This document shows, one piece after another, positions 25,701 to 36,806 of a stretch of 64,000 nucleotides of DNA (position 1 is the stretch's first letter; the number at the start of each line of letters is the position of its first letter). Below the pieces are notes generated by a model. The model saw nothing but the letters and a program-made list of their open reading frames with translations, was not told the origin of the DNA and made no database searches. A program made the translations under genes and the position numbers. The DNA lies in contig NC_044584.1 in assembly GCF_901933205.1 (NCBI RefSeq), positions 15,727,001 through 15,791,000 of the forward strand. The letters run 5' to 3'. The DNA comes from Camarhynchus parvulus. Lineage: Eukaryota > Chordata > Aves > Passeriformes > Thraupidae.

Positions 25701-27637
25701 CAGCAACCACTACTTTATTACGCAGAAAATCCTGTACTCTTGTCCTAAATCAAGGTTTTTATCAAACTGACTCAAAATGACCAGGAGGAATGCCTTCCGC
25801 AGTAATATTTACTGTTGAGTCATAAACATGTCTATCGAAAGGTCAGAAGCAAATTTTATCTCTGTAAAAATAGGAAAAAGAAACAACACCAGGTATCCTT
25901 TTATAGACTAAGCATCATTTCACCACCAGAAAATTGCTTAATGGCAAATGTACATTTCTGAAGACAACTGTATGGAACATATTTAACAAGGAATACACAG
26001 AAAGTGATGTATCCATATTTTCCAAGAAAATCTGAATTTTCTTCTCTAAGAACATTCTCCTCTTTACTAGAATCAAGCAACATAAATATATTTAAACTAC
26101 AATCTAGAGGCCTAAGAAATTAACCCTCTAACAAATGAACACGTGCTCACAAATAAACCTGAACCAAAACAAAATCCCATCCAAAGAAACCCGCTGTGGT
26201 AGCACACAGATGGGAGCATGAGGAATACAGAGAAATGAAAGTCTTGCAAAGCAATTGATATATTTTTCAGTTAATAAAATAAAGAAATTATGAATGGACC
26301 AAATTAATTTTATTTTAAATAAACACTCAGGAAAATGAAACCCTCTGCTGCAGCATACTGAAAAGCCTCAGGCATTGGTATAATAACAGGCCATGTATCA
26401 TTTAATCTTTGATTTTTTTTTTGGAACAGAATTGTTGCATATGCAGGAGCTATTTAGAATCCTGGATTAGAGAGTTTGAATGATTCCATACACAAGTTTA
26501 AAAGAGCTCCAATATTGAAATACAGCAAGTCAACCACAAAAAGATATTTGCTTCCCCTCTTCTTTATATCTCCCAGCCATACAGCCTTAGACACAGCACC
26601 TCAGCCAGAAGTTCATAATAATTATGAGAAGATAAGAAATGCACCTTGTCCTCAGGTTCAGCTGCAGTATTTAGGCTGATCGTTTGGGCTGAACAATAAC
26701 ATGAACAACTGAGCTCTGCAGGGCAGGGGGAACATCAAAGCCACACAAAGCCCTCACTCTCCACATATTTGTCGATATTTCCTACTTGTATCTCACCACC
26801 CTCAGACATCACCTCCCAGGTGATTTTGAAAGTAAACTCTGTACTTCAGAAGTGCCCAACTTTGCCTTTTTTAAAAGATCCTGATATTCTTACTTGAGGC
26901 AAGCTGTCCTATTGCTGTTAAGAAAGGGTGATTTATGCATCTGAGAAAACCATCACTCTATTTCTAATTGGCAAGCTGAAATATAGAAAAGTCCATCATG
27001 CACTGCTGCTGCTGATGTTCCTCAGTCTGGAGTTATGCTTCTTCTGAACACATTGTGCAGGGCCCAGAAACTGATAATCCATGTATTACACTGATCTTCT
27101 ATTCTTAGATTATAAAAAAGCTGCAGTAAAACAGTATTTGGAATTCTAAAACTCACTGATATCATAATGAAGACTGGAGGAGAACTGTACAATTTGATTC
27201 ACATCTTTTAATTGTAAAGTCTGAACAATAAATTCCAAAGAAATTAACTTGCTGCATGATCTAATGAAGATAATCAAATCAGAAATGATTTAATAAAACC
27301 AAAGCACACAGTTTGGTACCCAAGAGACTGATACATAATTCATAAAGTTGCCACATTTGGTCATTAGGTCAAATTTATTAACTAAGTAGTAAGCTATTCT
27401 GAGAACTGGCTATGAAGCCAGGAGATCTTACACATGAGCAGGAAGTATAGAAAAAGCTTTTTTGCCTGTGTTCTAAGTTATTATAATTGACTTTTTACAA
27501 TATGGCTTGTACGAAACTACAGGCCAGACTGAAGACTAAAGAGGTGTACCTGTTTTTCTAGACATACTTCCCTGTTCCTATATTCACCTCATCTCAGTCC
27601 CCCCATCTCCCAAGGAAAAATACAGTGGCAGTAAAAA
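22781..27637. other. AT-rich non-coding sequence
   Basis: No exon or known repeat family is seen. The block includes TGTCTGTC-type short repeats near 23863-23884, a short hairpin GGGGTT...AACCC at about 24891-24906, and one copy of a 57-bp direct repeat (25764-25820). The 24780-25450 interval is especially AT-rich. Frames of up to 84 codons lack any supporting feature. Confidence 0.55.
25764..25820 (+). repeat. Copy 1 of a 57-bp direct repeat
   Basis: The segment from AAACTGACTCAAAATGACC to ACTGTTGAGT recurs at 31492-31548 with exactly the same length and only two substitutions (T/C and G/T). The similarity stops abruptly at both ends. It matches no CR1, LTR or SINE feature I know. Confidence 0.9.
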
Positions 27638-27860
27638 TGCTGAAATCTCTAGAAATACACAGGAGGATTGGGGATTTTAGCATGGGGATTCAGGGGGGCA
27701 AGATGGAGGGATCTGGGCATGTCCAGCCTTTCTTCTTCTTGGCCTCCATCTTCTGCTGGGATATTGGCACTTTTAGATTGGTTTAGAGTAGAAGCTCACT
27801 GTCTAACACAGGTGATAGGTGTTGGAAAGTAATTGTAAATATTGTACACGTAGCTTTTAG

Positions 27861-27866
27861 TATAAA
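27861..27866 (+). promoter_or_regulatory. TATA box of the LTR
   Basis: TATAAA lies about 220 bases inside the LTR and 97 bases before its AATAAA. It is the likely former core promoter of the retrovirus. Whether it drives host transcription cannot be seen here. Confidence 0.6.
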
Positions 27867-27962
27867 GACATAACACCACCCTGGGGCCAGGCAGAGTGCC
27901 TGGAACTGTCCTGCTGGACGGACCTCAGCAGGGCAGGAGAAAGAATTTTATAGATAAGATAC

Positions 27963-27968
27963 AATAAA
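27963..27968 (+). terminator. Polyadenylation signal of the LTR
   Basis: A canonical AATAAA hexamer in the R region of the LTR, about 115 bases from its 3' end. It could end host transcripts running in the plus direction. Confidence 0.6.
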
Positions 27969-28081
27969 CAACCTTGAGACGGAGAAATGAAGATCCCTGA
28001 CTCTTTCTTCGAGCACTGGGCTGGGAAAAGAGACTTTCTAACTTTTCTTGGGGTCACTCTGACCAGCGAGAGATCCTGACA

Positions 28082-28470
28082 TTCTTCCTCATGGAGGGCA
28101 CAGGGATAAGGATGGAGTTTCAGAGTGACCAGTGCTCTGAAAATAATGACAGAGAGGTGGCCAGGACAAGTGACCTGTTGAGAAACTCCATTTCTGTCTG
28201 CTAAAGGGGTGAAGAACCAGCTTGGCCAGGAGCACCAGAGGGGCTGCTCCACTCCCTTCCCCCAGCACTGACCAGCACCTAGGGACACAATTGCACCATT
28301 CCTCTGAGAATTGCACCCTTCCTCTGAGGCTCTGACAGCCAGGAGACATCCTCACAGCTCTGTCCTCATGCCCTCACAGGGTTTTGTACACCTTATGGCG
28401 CCAGAAGCAGCTGAACTTTTGTTTTGTGCCAGAAGGGAAGGCTAAAATTCCTCCCGTGGCAAGAGTTATG
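28082..28470. other. GC-richer sequence after the LTR
   Basis: This stretch is GC-richer than the surrounding DNA and holds a 20-bp tandem duplication (28289-28328). Overlapping minus-strand frames (27857-28288 and 28089-28355) run from here into the LTR and lack domains. It does not begin with a primer-binding site, so it is probably not retroviral internal sequence. The word TGGCGCCAGAAGC near 28398 looks like part of a primer-binding site but is more than 300 bases from the LTR edge. Confidence 0.45.
28289..28328. repeat. 20-bp tandem duplication, two copies
   Basis: AATTGCACCATTCCTCTGAG is followed directly by AATTGCACCCTTCCTCTGAG, differing at one base. A recent slippage duplication. 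Confidence 0.88.
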
Positions 28471-31400
28471 AAAGAAAAAAGAAAGTGAGAAAGACACAAT
28501 GAAGTGTATCTCTGCAAAAAATAAATGCTCAACTGTTTTAAACATTCAGCTGACAGTTAGTAAATCCCTTTCAACACTTTTTGTTAATGCAGATAAAAAG
28601 AATTAAATTTTGGGGGGCAGAATTCTTACCAGCTCAGCAGCTCTACCTGCACCTGCACCCACGTGTTGGAGAAGAAGTGGGTTTTTCTGCCAGGAATAAG
28701 TACATCCTGTTTCTTAAAACAGATCACCTACACAGTCTATTTAAGGAAGCTTGTCAACACAAACACTTTCCTGTGTTAAAAAGAACAACTTTTAACCATC
28801 AGGAAACCCACCCAAAGTTTGGGACTCAGGCGCAAAGAGAATTGGGTCACCTTGAGGGAATTGGTCGAGTGTATCAGTGAGATATGGATACCCAAAAGGT
28901 TTCTGCACAACAACACCCTTTTGACTCATTAAAAAATCCTGCATTAGCCCATGTAATACAATTTTAGAACAAGAAGCTACATGACGATGGCAAAACTCCA
29001 CCGGGGCAGCCTGCTCATGCCATCAAAGACCAGCTCTCAACTGTACCTAAATAAATTACATTTTGTTTCAGTTTTTCTTTTGTTTCTCTCTCTGGTGGAA
29101 GAAGAAAGGATGTGTCTCCAGACACAGCCTGACAGTAAATCACAGGCAAAACACCACCTAGGTTGACATGAGCATCTGATGCTCCTGCACAGGCTCTCTT
29201 CAGTGCAGTGTGATGGTAATTCCAGTGTTACACACGGTTATGGCACCTCCCTCAGCGACAATAATGTACTTTATGGCTTGGAAAAACCAAACTGATACAC
29301 ACCACCACTAGATGTCTGATTACATGAACATATATCAAAGTGGATACTGACACAACATTGACAAGACAGTAATTTCTTCAATTTAGCCAAGCTCTAGAAG
29401 AAATCCCATATAATGAAAGTACATTCTTGTGGGTTTTTTCCCCAGTTACATTTATTTATATCTATTTCATTGTAAAAAATATAATAATATGATCACACCA
29501 AGCTTTATCCAAGTGTGTGTTTTTTGTCCATAAATCTGCACACAATGCAGACACCAAGAAACAAGTACTAAGCATACGTTTATTACATTATTCCCAGCAT
29601 TCTGATAAAAAAAAGAAAAGGTTGATATATAATCCAGTGTGGCTGCTGGAACAAAACACATGGACTCTGTAGAGGTATTAGAGGTTTGAGGTCAGACAAA
29701 GATCACAGGAGCCCTTTCTAGCCTATGTGTTTTATGGGAAAAACCAGTTGAGCTACACTAAAATCACATCTCTTATCTGGAGTTTATTCTGTATTCATAC
29801 TGTCTCTTTTAGAATTATGAAGGGAACTGATTCAGCACTTTTATTAACTGCTAGAGCAGAATCGCTCAAAGAATCCAATTTTCTGTGAACCAATTGTACA
29901 ATGAAATTCAGTGTAATGTAAGAAGTTCCACAGTACCTCCAAACCTCTTAGATAAATAACCAGAACACTAAAATACCATTTTCCTTTCTCTTCCCAAATT
30001 TCACTGTGCTAAGATACACTGAAGCTGAGAAGAGACACCAAGCGATAGAGGGATGGGCTGAAGAAAACAAACCATCCTCTTGCTAATGTAACTTGCATGC
30101 AAAAGGAGAAATAAAACAATTGCTTTAAAAGCTTTTCTTCAGGCACAGCCCATGCTTTCCACTGAACAGCCATCAATCACACAGCTCCACTCTCTTGTTT
30201 GCCCACAGTTTTCAAGCCAAGAGTCCAAGGATGGATCAGACTCCCATATATGAAGAGGAGCTCCAGGGGGAAAAAAAGCAACTTTTATGTGTGTGCCTCT
30301 TCATAAAGAAAACTGACAGCTCATACAGTAAGATTTTAAACAGATTTCTGCTGGTTTGGGTTTTTTTTGTGCTAAGGTTTCCAGTCAGCACACAGACACC
30401 TCAAAGCCCTATCAGCACTTGCTGGGGTAATTGCACAATTTTAGCCATGAGCAATGGAGCTCTAGCTTCACTTATTATTTCAAACTACTTTGATTTACAA
30501 AAGCAACATGGTACAAGTTATTCATTTTCACTTGAAGCAATAATCCTCAGAATGAGCAAATTCTTCAAGCAGTTGTTACTAAACTTTTAGAGTCTGTAAG
30601 GACTAGTGACATATTTAAAATATTTAAACTGCAACCATGCCTGGCTGCTCTACCAAACTCAGCATACAGTAGTTTGTTTAAACCACAAATACACACCTCT
30701 TACATGCTATTAAATTATTCCACTTTACACAGGCTGAAAATGTTTTCCTTAAAGAAATTTGCTCCAGCAATTACACAAGAGTAAGGAAAATAAACTAAGA
30801 CTCAGTTAAGAAAAATTAATGTCCATTTGGTCAAGAAATCAGTGGCCAATATATTGAATTTAATTCCCCTAAGAAATAAAAAAAAAACCTTATTATAATT
30901 ACTTCATTTAAAAAAAGGCAAAGAAAAAATGTTCAAGTCCTATATTTAGTTTTTAAGCAACCTTGAGAAAAACTCAGCTTTTTAAGGGAATTGTATTTAT
31001 TCTGATTTTAAAAACTTCCTTGTGCAATGTGACTAAACTCAGCTGGGGCAAATGAAGAAAGAGAATTACCCTGCAATTTTGCTGAGCTGTGAAGGCTTCC
31101 CCAGACCTGCCAGCAACCGAGGAGAAAACCTGAGGGCCATTCTAGACTCTTCTACAGCAGAACTTTGCTGTGCAGGTGAGGGGAGAAGGGTGAGGCGCAC
31201 GTGGGCCAGGGCTCCCATACCTGCAGGGAGGCTGCTGGAAAAGTCTCCTGCCCTGGGTGTGCCTGCCTGGCTCCCTGCCCGTGCCATCTGCCCAGGGTGG
31301 CACAGAGCCAGGCTCAAATTGCTGTGACCTCACCCAGTAACACCCTGCTGAGATTAGATGAAAAGCCCACCGACAGCTACACGGATAACAAAACATCCAA

Positions 31401-34400
31401 AATCACTCTTTGGAGAATAAACTTAGCACGCTTTTCTTGCAGCAAGCAAAAGTTTCAAGTTCCAAGGGAAAAAAACCAAAACAAAACCAAAAAACTGACT
31501 CAAAACGACCAGGAGGAATGCCTTCCTCAGTAATATTTACTGTTGAGTAAATGGATGCTACATAGATGTAGCTAATATACAAAATAACAGTTTGCAAAGT
31601 TATCTGGAAGTTTCCTATAAAAAAATCCCAACTTGCTTGGAAAGTTTTTGCTTTTGTTTTTTGGTGTATTTTTTTTTCAATTCCTGTACCTATTAATAAT
31701 TTGTGATTTCAGCCTAGAAGTAAAGATGAAGCTAAAGATGATTCACAGAAGGGATGATGATGTATGTTCCTCTTCTTCCTCACCAGGCAGGACTTCCCAG
31801 GAAACCACAACTGAGTATCAATGCTACTTCTGAGTCAGTGGTGGATTTCTGCCTGGGAGACAGAAACATCCCTTCCTAACAGCACCTATTATTTACTTTT
31901 CAGTAGAATTACAGCAAAGTTTGTTTCATTTCATGGAGCTCTGCTGCAGAACAAGGAGGACTGAGAATTCCAGCCCACCATGTCCTGTGCTTGTATCATT
32001 TTTCATCAGCAGAGCCAGAGCACAGATGCACAGGCTCTGCATCCCTGGCACTGGTGAGATGCTGTCCTTTTCTGGATGGGTTTTCCTGGAAAGTTGTGTA
32101 GGCTGACAATCTGCAAGTCTGAGCATGAAGACAAAGACTAGAAAACAGCAAATATATTCTTGCTAGAAACTGCTTTAAAAAACCCCTTCACATTCCGTGG
32201 GACTGCTTCAGAAGAAATGTTCTCAAGTTTGCAGTTTTGGACAAGGTTTATTTTGGGCAGTGTTTTGCTCAGCATACTTGTGACTATGCACATTGTAACT
32301 CTATAAAGAGAATCTAAAGAAAAGAAAAACCTGAAAAAAATGTATATTTGACTGAAAAAAAAATCAGCATATAAATGATCAGCCTAGACAAAGGTGGTTA
32401 TTTTCCCTTAGTTCACACTGAGCAAGACTCAGATTTTGTCAGGTCTTTTTAGAGGTATGAAAGTGCTGTTCAAACCTCAAATTAAAGGTCACATCACATT
32501 AATGCCACCAATCACCACCATTGGCAGCTATATTTTATCTAAATTATATTTTTAAGAGAGACAAAATGAAAACATTTAAATCAACACAGTTTTAGAGCTG
32601 AAGAACCTAACACTCCTATACGATTATCTTGCACACAGACGTAAGAACTCAAAGCAGATGAATAAAGGAGGAAATGTCTTTGTTGTGTAAAATTTCAGAA
32701 GTCTGAAATTGTAATTTAGCAGTATATTATGTCTAGTATACCATTGCATGACATCCCATACCCCAAAAATGTATAGTTTCATGTCTCTAAAGCTGTATTT
32801 TATGTAAACTTACTAATACACAAATCCATTATGAACTTTATAAACTCAAAATTTCTGAGCCTGCAGACAAAAATATTCTAAGAGATCCTAATTTCATTAC
32901 TCTAAAAGCAAACCTAAATCTTTCCAAAAATGCATATCTCATGAAGTCTCTTATATTCCTCAATTCATGTGTCACATATTTGTGTATCAGCATCTTGATG
33001 ACTGCGTTGTAAGATTCCTACATCTTGTGATATTCCTTATATTTCCTAATTACAAACAGCACTCATTTAGCATCAGGTATGGCTTGATTTCTGACTGCTG
33101 GAATAAGAGCTTTCAATGTGAATTCAGCACAAAAAAAATAAATTTAAAATTTTGTTTTCCCATTAATAACTGAACTTCCTTTTGCCCCAACAACTCTCAA
33201 ATGTCAAATAACTAAATAACACAGCCACAATAATAGCCCCAAACCCAATAAAGAATAAAGTAGCCTTTCTTGCCTGTCAGAGGACCCCATTTTCTATTCT
33301 GAGCAGGCAAGCTGAAAGCACTGCTCTTCTGTCATTCCCTGACAGTTATAGACTAGCTCTGCACCTTATTAAAGATTAAGGCTTGCCCAGGCATTCTCTT
33401 TTGGCCATCTCCTGTCTGCAGCCCAGCATTTATTGCAGGGCAGCTGGAGATTAGCACCACACATCCTGCCTGGAGAGAACACCCTGCCTGAGATGAGACT
33501 GCATAACCAAATGCCACCAAGCCATGCAAAAAGCACTCCGTGGAAAAACACAATATTTCACTTTATTTAGTTGTTCTAGATAACCGTGTCCTCTGGGTTA
33601 CATATGCAAGTGATCTCTTTCATTTAGGTTATTTTTATTTTTTTGTAGATTCTAAACAATCAACTCAAACCACTAACAGGCTGTCTTTTTGTGCTGAAAA
33701 GATTTTTTTTTCTTTGTTAAAAAAATTATGAGCACAATTATGCAAGAGTTATGTAAGGCTCCATCGCGTGCAAACATTTGCTACCTGGTTTTGGTCTGAT
33801 GCAAACATGTTACAGTGAAAATTCAGCAGGCTGAGCTACTGCACAAAATATCCCCCTTCAGGGGATTTCCATCAAGCACCGTGTCCCTGACTATTTAGCA
33901 AAGACCATTATGAACCATCAACATTTCTTGGGGGCCATCGTGAACAATCACCACACAGTTTTTACCCAAAAATGTCACAAAGCTTATATGATCCCATGGA
34001 ACATCCAACACTGTTGTCAGGAGCTCACTTTGAAACACATGTTTTTTAAGATCAGCATTTCTAGGACCACTTTTAGGTATTTCTCAACTGACATCCCAAA
34101 TTATTCATTGAATATCGTCATTCATTTTCCTGGCTACCACTTTACTTTTCATTTTGCTTCCTCTAACTTTTGAAGACATGCTCAAAAGCAGTTGCAAATG
34201 GCCAACTAGCACAAATTGTAAATAAATAAAAATTTGTTCTATTGCAAAGAATTAAAAAGAGGAAAAAATAAATTTTTTTTACAGGTTATGGTGGTTTTAT
34301 GTAAAGAAAATTTTGTTTCAAGACAGATAGAAAATGTAATTTCCCTGCACTTCAAATGGGAATTATGAAGTAGTAGACTATTCCATATCTTTCAGTAAAG

Positions 34401-34734
34401 TTTTACATATACAGATAAAAATTTACAAAGGATATTGGAAAGGTTTAGGCTATCTTTACTGGATGCTACAGCAGTAAATGCAGGAAAATCACAAACTTAT
34501 TAAAACGCTGAAAATGAAAGCAGAAATTTCTGTTTGCTTAAGAGAGTATTTTCAAAATTGGTAATTTATTGTAAAGTTTTATCTGTTCAGCCTTTTATAC
34601 GAAGGGCTCCATTCACTCAGGATCTAAACCAGCAGAATTTCACTGGGCTAATGAGTCCATCAATAGCTTATAAAGAATTAGACAGATTAATGTCAATTTT
34701 AACAAAGGAAACTTATCAGTCAAGTGCCAACGCC
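28471..34734. other. Non-coding sequence with one GC-rich patch
   Basis: Mostly AT-rich and unique-looking. The patch at 31050-31330 is GC-rich with several overlapping frames (83-91 codons) and a GCAGGTGAGG word at about 31172-31181 that resembles a splice donor. I see no matching coding exon. The second copy of the 57-bp repeat is at 31492-31548. A stretch near 33730-33920 contains CATCGCG and GAACCATCAAC-type words and may be a conserved element. The 131-codon plus frame at 30195-30590 has no domain and low-complexity hydrophobic content. Confidence 0.5.
31492..31548 (+). repeat. Copy 2 of a 57-bp direct repeat
   Basis: Partner of 25764-25820, 5.7 kb away, 55 of 57 bases identical. This copy is preceded by an A-rich tract (about 31469-31494), which is on the wrong side for a poly-A tail in this orientation. 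No target-site duplication is evident. Confidence 0.9.
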
Positions 34735-35340
34735 AGGAGAGCTGAGGAGCCTCCCTGAGCTGCAGGTACAGACATTTATTGACTGCTGCTCTCCACGGGG
34801 GCATGGCCAGCCTGAGGTGGATGTGGTGCCACAGCCACTGCCCCAACCACGCTCCCAGCTTGTCAAAGAGGAGCATCCCTCAGGGAATCCTGGTTTGTAA
34901 CAAGCTCCAGGGCTCAGGAGCAGCAGCCCCGCAGCTGCACGCAGTGGGAGCTGCGCAGGGTACTGGGCTGAGCGCCATGCCATGGATTTTGTGGTGTCAG
35001 ACAGTTATGGGTCACCCTCCTGACGTGGTGGTGACACTGTGAACGTGGTCTGTTTGCTGTTTGGGTAGAGATTAAACCACTGAGATCCCACCTGCTGAAT
35101 TATTCCCTGCTCAGCCATGATGAAACGGTGCTCATGTCCTTGGAGCGCAGGAAGTTCACTTTTGGTGGGCTCTATATTCCAACAGGGATTCCAGAGATTT
35201 CCTTCACAATGCCTGCATGATTCTCATCAGAATATTGCTGCAGGACACCTTTCCTTGAGGCAGGAAATCCATAGGGAATTCCCACCTGGAAGGGTGGTGT
35301 GGGCTCCCTGTAAAGCAGCTCCCCACATAATTAAAAGCCA
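34735..35340. other. GC-rich island of unknown origin
   Basis: About 600 bases rich in G and C inside AT-rich DNA, with open frames of 76-115 codons on both strands, as expected where stop codons are rare. Words such as CAGCAGCCCCGCAGCTGCACG hint at an old GC-rich mobile element, a processed pseudogene, or a regulatory region. No domain, splice pair or LTR terminus is recognised. Confidence 0.4.
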
Positions 35341-36748
35341 CAGTGTAAAAATAACCAGTGGCTGTGGCATCCTGGGGTGGGATGGAACGAAGTTAAACAG
35401 AGGAAGAAAAGCAAAGGAAAGGAGAAGAATATTCCACAGTTCTAAAACAATTATTTGCTATTGATGCAGAAATATCATTATTCTCAGTATGAGTCAAAAT
35501 ACATTAGCATTCCATCTGCCAATGCTGCAGCAACCATTTTTCTCCATTTCTGTTTGACCTCAAGCCTTTTATGCATAAATGTCAGGGCTCTTTACAATTA
35601 ATCATGTCTACCACAGACTAATTGTGGACAACAGTAGTGCAATTAACACAAATTTGCTTCAAATATTCATGAACATTCAAAAAGCATTCATTGACACAAG
35701 TGTTAGTTACCTAACCACAAAAATCTGACAATTCTTTTCTCTTTTCAAGCAGCCTCTGCACTAGGAAGCTGAGCACACCACCAAGGGTGAGAGCAAGACT
35801 GGAAAATATTCCACCAATTCTTAAAAAACAATTGCTTCAGCGTGACTTACTATAAATATGTATTGGGAGAAAACAAGCAAAATAACAAATATGAAATCTA
35901 TTCCTCTTTTAATCTTAAGGGTAGGGTAATCCAGTGACTATAAAGACACTAAAACATGTTGTGTCTAATAAAAAAAATTCCTAATTCTACCTCAATGTAA
36001 TTTAAAAAAAATATTCTTTTTAGAGCTGATTTAAAGAAAAGAAAAAAAAATCTTTACAAATAAGAAACAATTAGACCTGTATTGTTTGTCTTGATTCATT
36101 CTCAGGACTATGCCTGGTATTGTGTTAGTATCTCAGCAAAGAACTAATGGCAGAAGTCTCTTTAAGCATAGAAAGCTATTTGTAAAGCCTGACCTAAACA
36201 CAAAAGATGTAGATGACATTTTCCTCTTTTATTTTTATTTTTTAATACATGCTTTACATTAAAGAATTTCTTGGACAGTTGTGCTATTTCTAATCAGGCC
36301 CCATGGCAAATATTCACCAACCCTCACAGGAATAAACTATTCTCACTTCAAACAATTGTTACAGTTTGAATCCAATTGACTCTAGACAAAAGTACTGAGA
36401 TAATCAGCATATTAAAGCCAACACTATAACCATATGTTAATTATGTAAATGATTCATTTTAATCAGCTAGAACCATGTAAAGAGTTACAAGGAATGCAAA
36501 TGTAGGGAGTTATTAAAAATCTCATTATTATTCATCTTGGTTCCATGCGTGAATGTATCCATCCAAACAGATGAATTAATAGTTAGATGAAAGATGAAAG
36601 AGCTAGAGGGGAAGTCTGTGGGAAACCATCTGTCTTGCTTTGTATCCCTCCCAGGCTTCAACCAGCCTGCAAGAGCTACATGGAGAACAACCCCAGAGCA
36701 CAGACAGGGACTGTCCACGCAGCACCTCGACCAGGAGGCAATGCTGCC
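35341..36748. other. Non-coding sequence with an enhancer-like part
   Basis: The most structured part is 35480-35710, listed separately. The remainder is AT-rich with A-runs at about 36003-36011 and 36038-36050. No repeat family or exon is recognised. Confidence 0.5.
35480..35710. promoter_or_regulatory. Candidate conserved non-coding element
   Basis: A dense cluster of homeodomain and POU-like words: ATGCATAAAT (35571-35580, octamer-like), CAATTAATCATG (35595-35606), CTAATTG (35618-35624), and an ATTCATGAAC word near 35665. There is no low-complexity tract inside. This word composition is typical of developmental enhancers. Conservation itself cannot be judged here. Confidence 0.35.
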
Positions 36749-36806
36749 ACTAAAATAAAATAAAAAATAGAAAAAAATGAAGAAAAAAAATGAAGAAAAA
36801 AATTAT
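36749..36806. repeat. A-rich low-complexity tract
   Basis: Runs of AAAAT and GAAAAAAATGAA words repeat several times. It is a degenerate purine-rich simple repeat with no tail relation to a recognisable retroposon. Confidence 0.8.

Larger units (their letters stand above)
27638..28081 (+). mobile_element. Solo LTR of an endogenous retrovirus
   Basis: The segment resembles a family of LTRs common in passerine genomes. It contains, in order, a GC-mixed U3, a TATA box (TATAAA, 27861-27866), a canonical polyadenylation signal (AATAAA, 27963-27968) about 100 bases downstream, and a U5-like tail ending CTGACA at 28081. The spacing of TATA and AATAAA fits an LTR promoter with a short R region. The left edge is approximate: TG at 27638 is the best candidate start but no clean target-site duplication is visible. 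No gag-pol sequence or partner LTR is found in the window, so it is probably solo. Assignment to an ERVL-like family is from memory of the sequence type and is uncertain. Confidence 0.75.

Noticed and set aside
27857..28288. 143-codon minus-strand frame
   Set aside because: It runs antisense across the LTR into its flank; no retroviral or host protein similarity is recognised.
28398..28415. TGGCGCCAGAAGC word resembling a retroviral primer-binding site
   Set aside because: It is over 300 bases beyond the LTR edge instead of adjacent to it, and no gag sequence follows.
30195..30590. 131-codon plus-strand frame
   Set aside because: Low-complexity Phe/Leu runs, no domain, and no coding texture.
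31172..31181. GCAGGTGAGG splice-donor-like word in a GC-rich patch
   Set aside because: No matching acceptor or coding exon with a recognisable product; donor-like words are common in GC-rich DNA.
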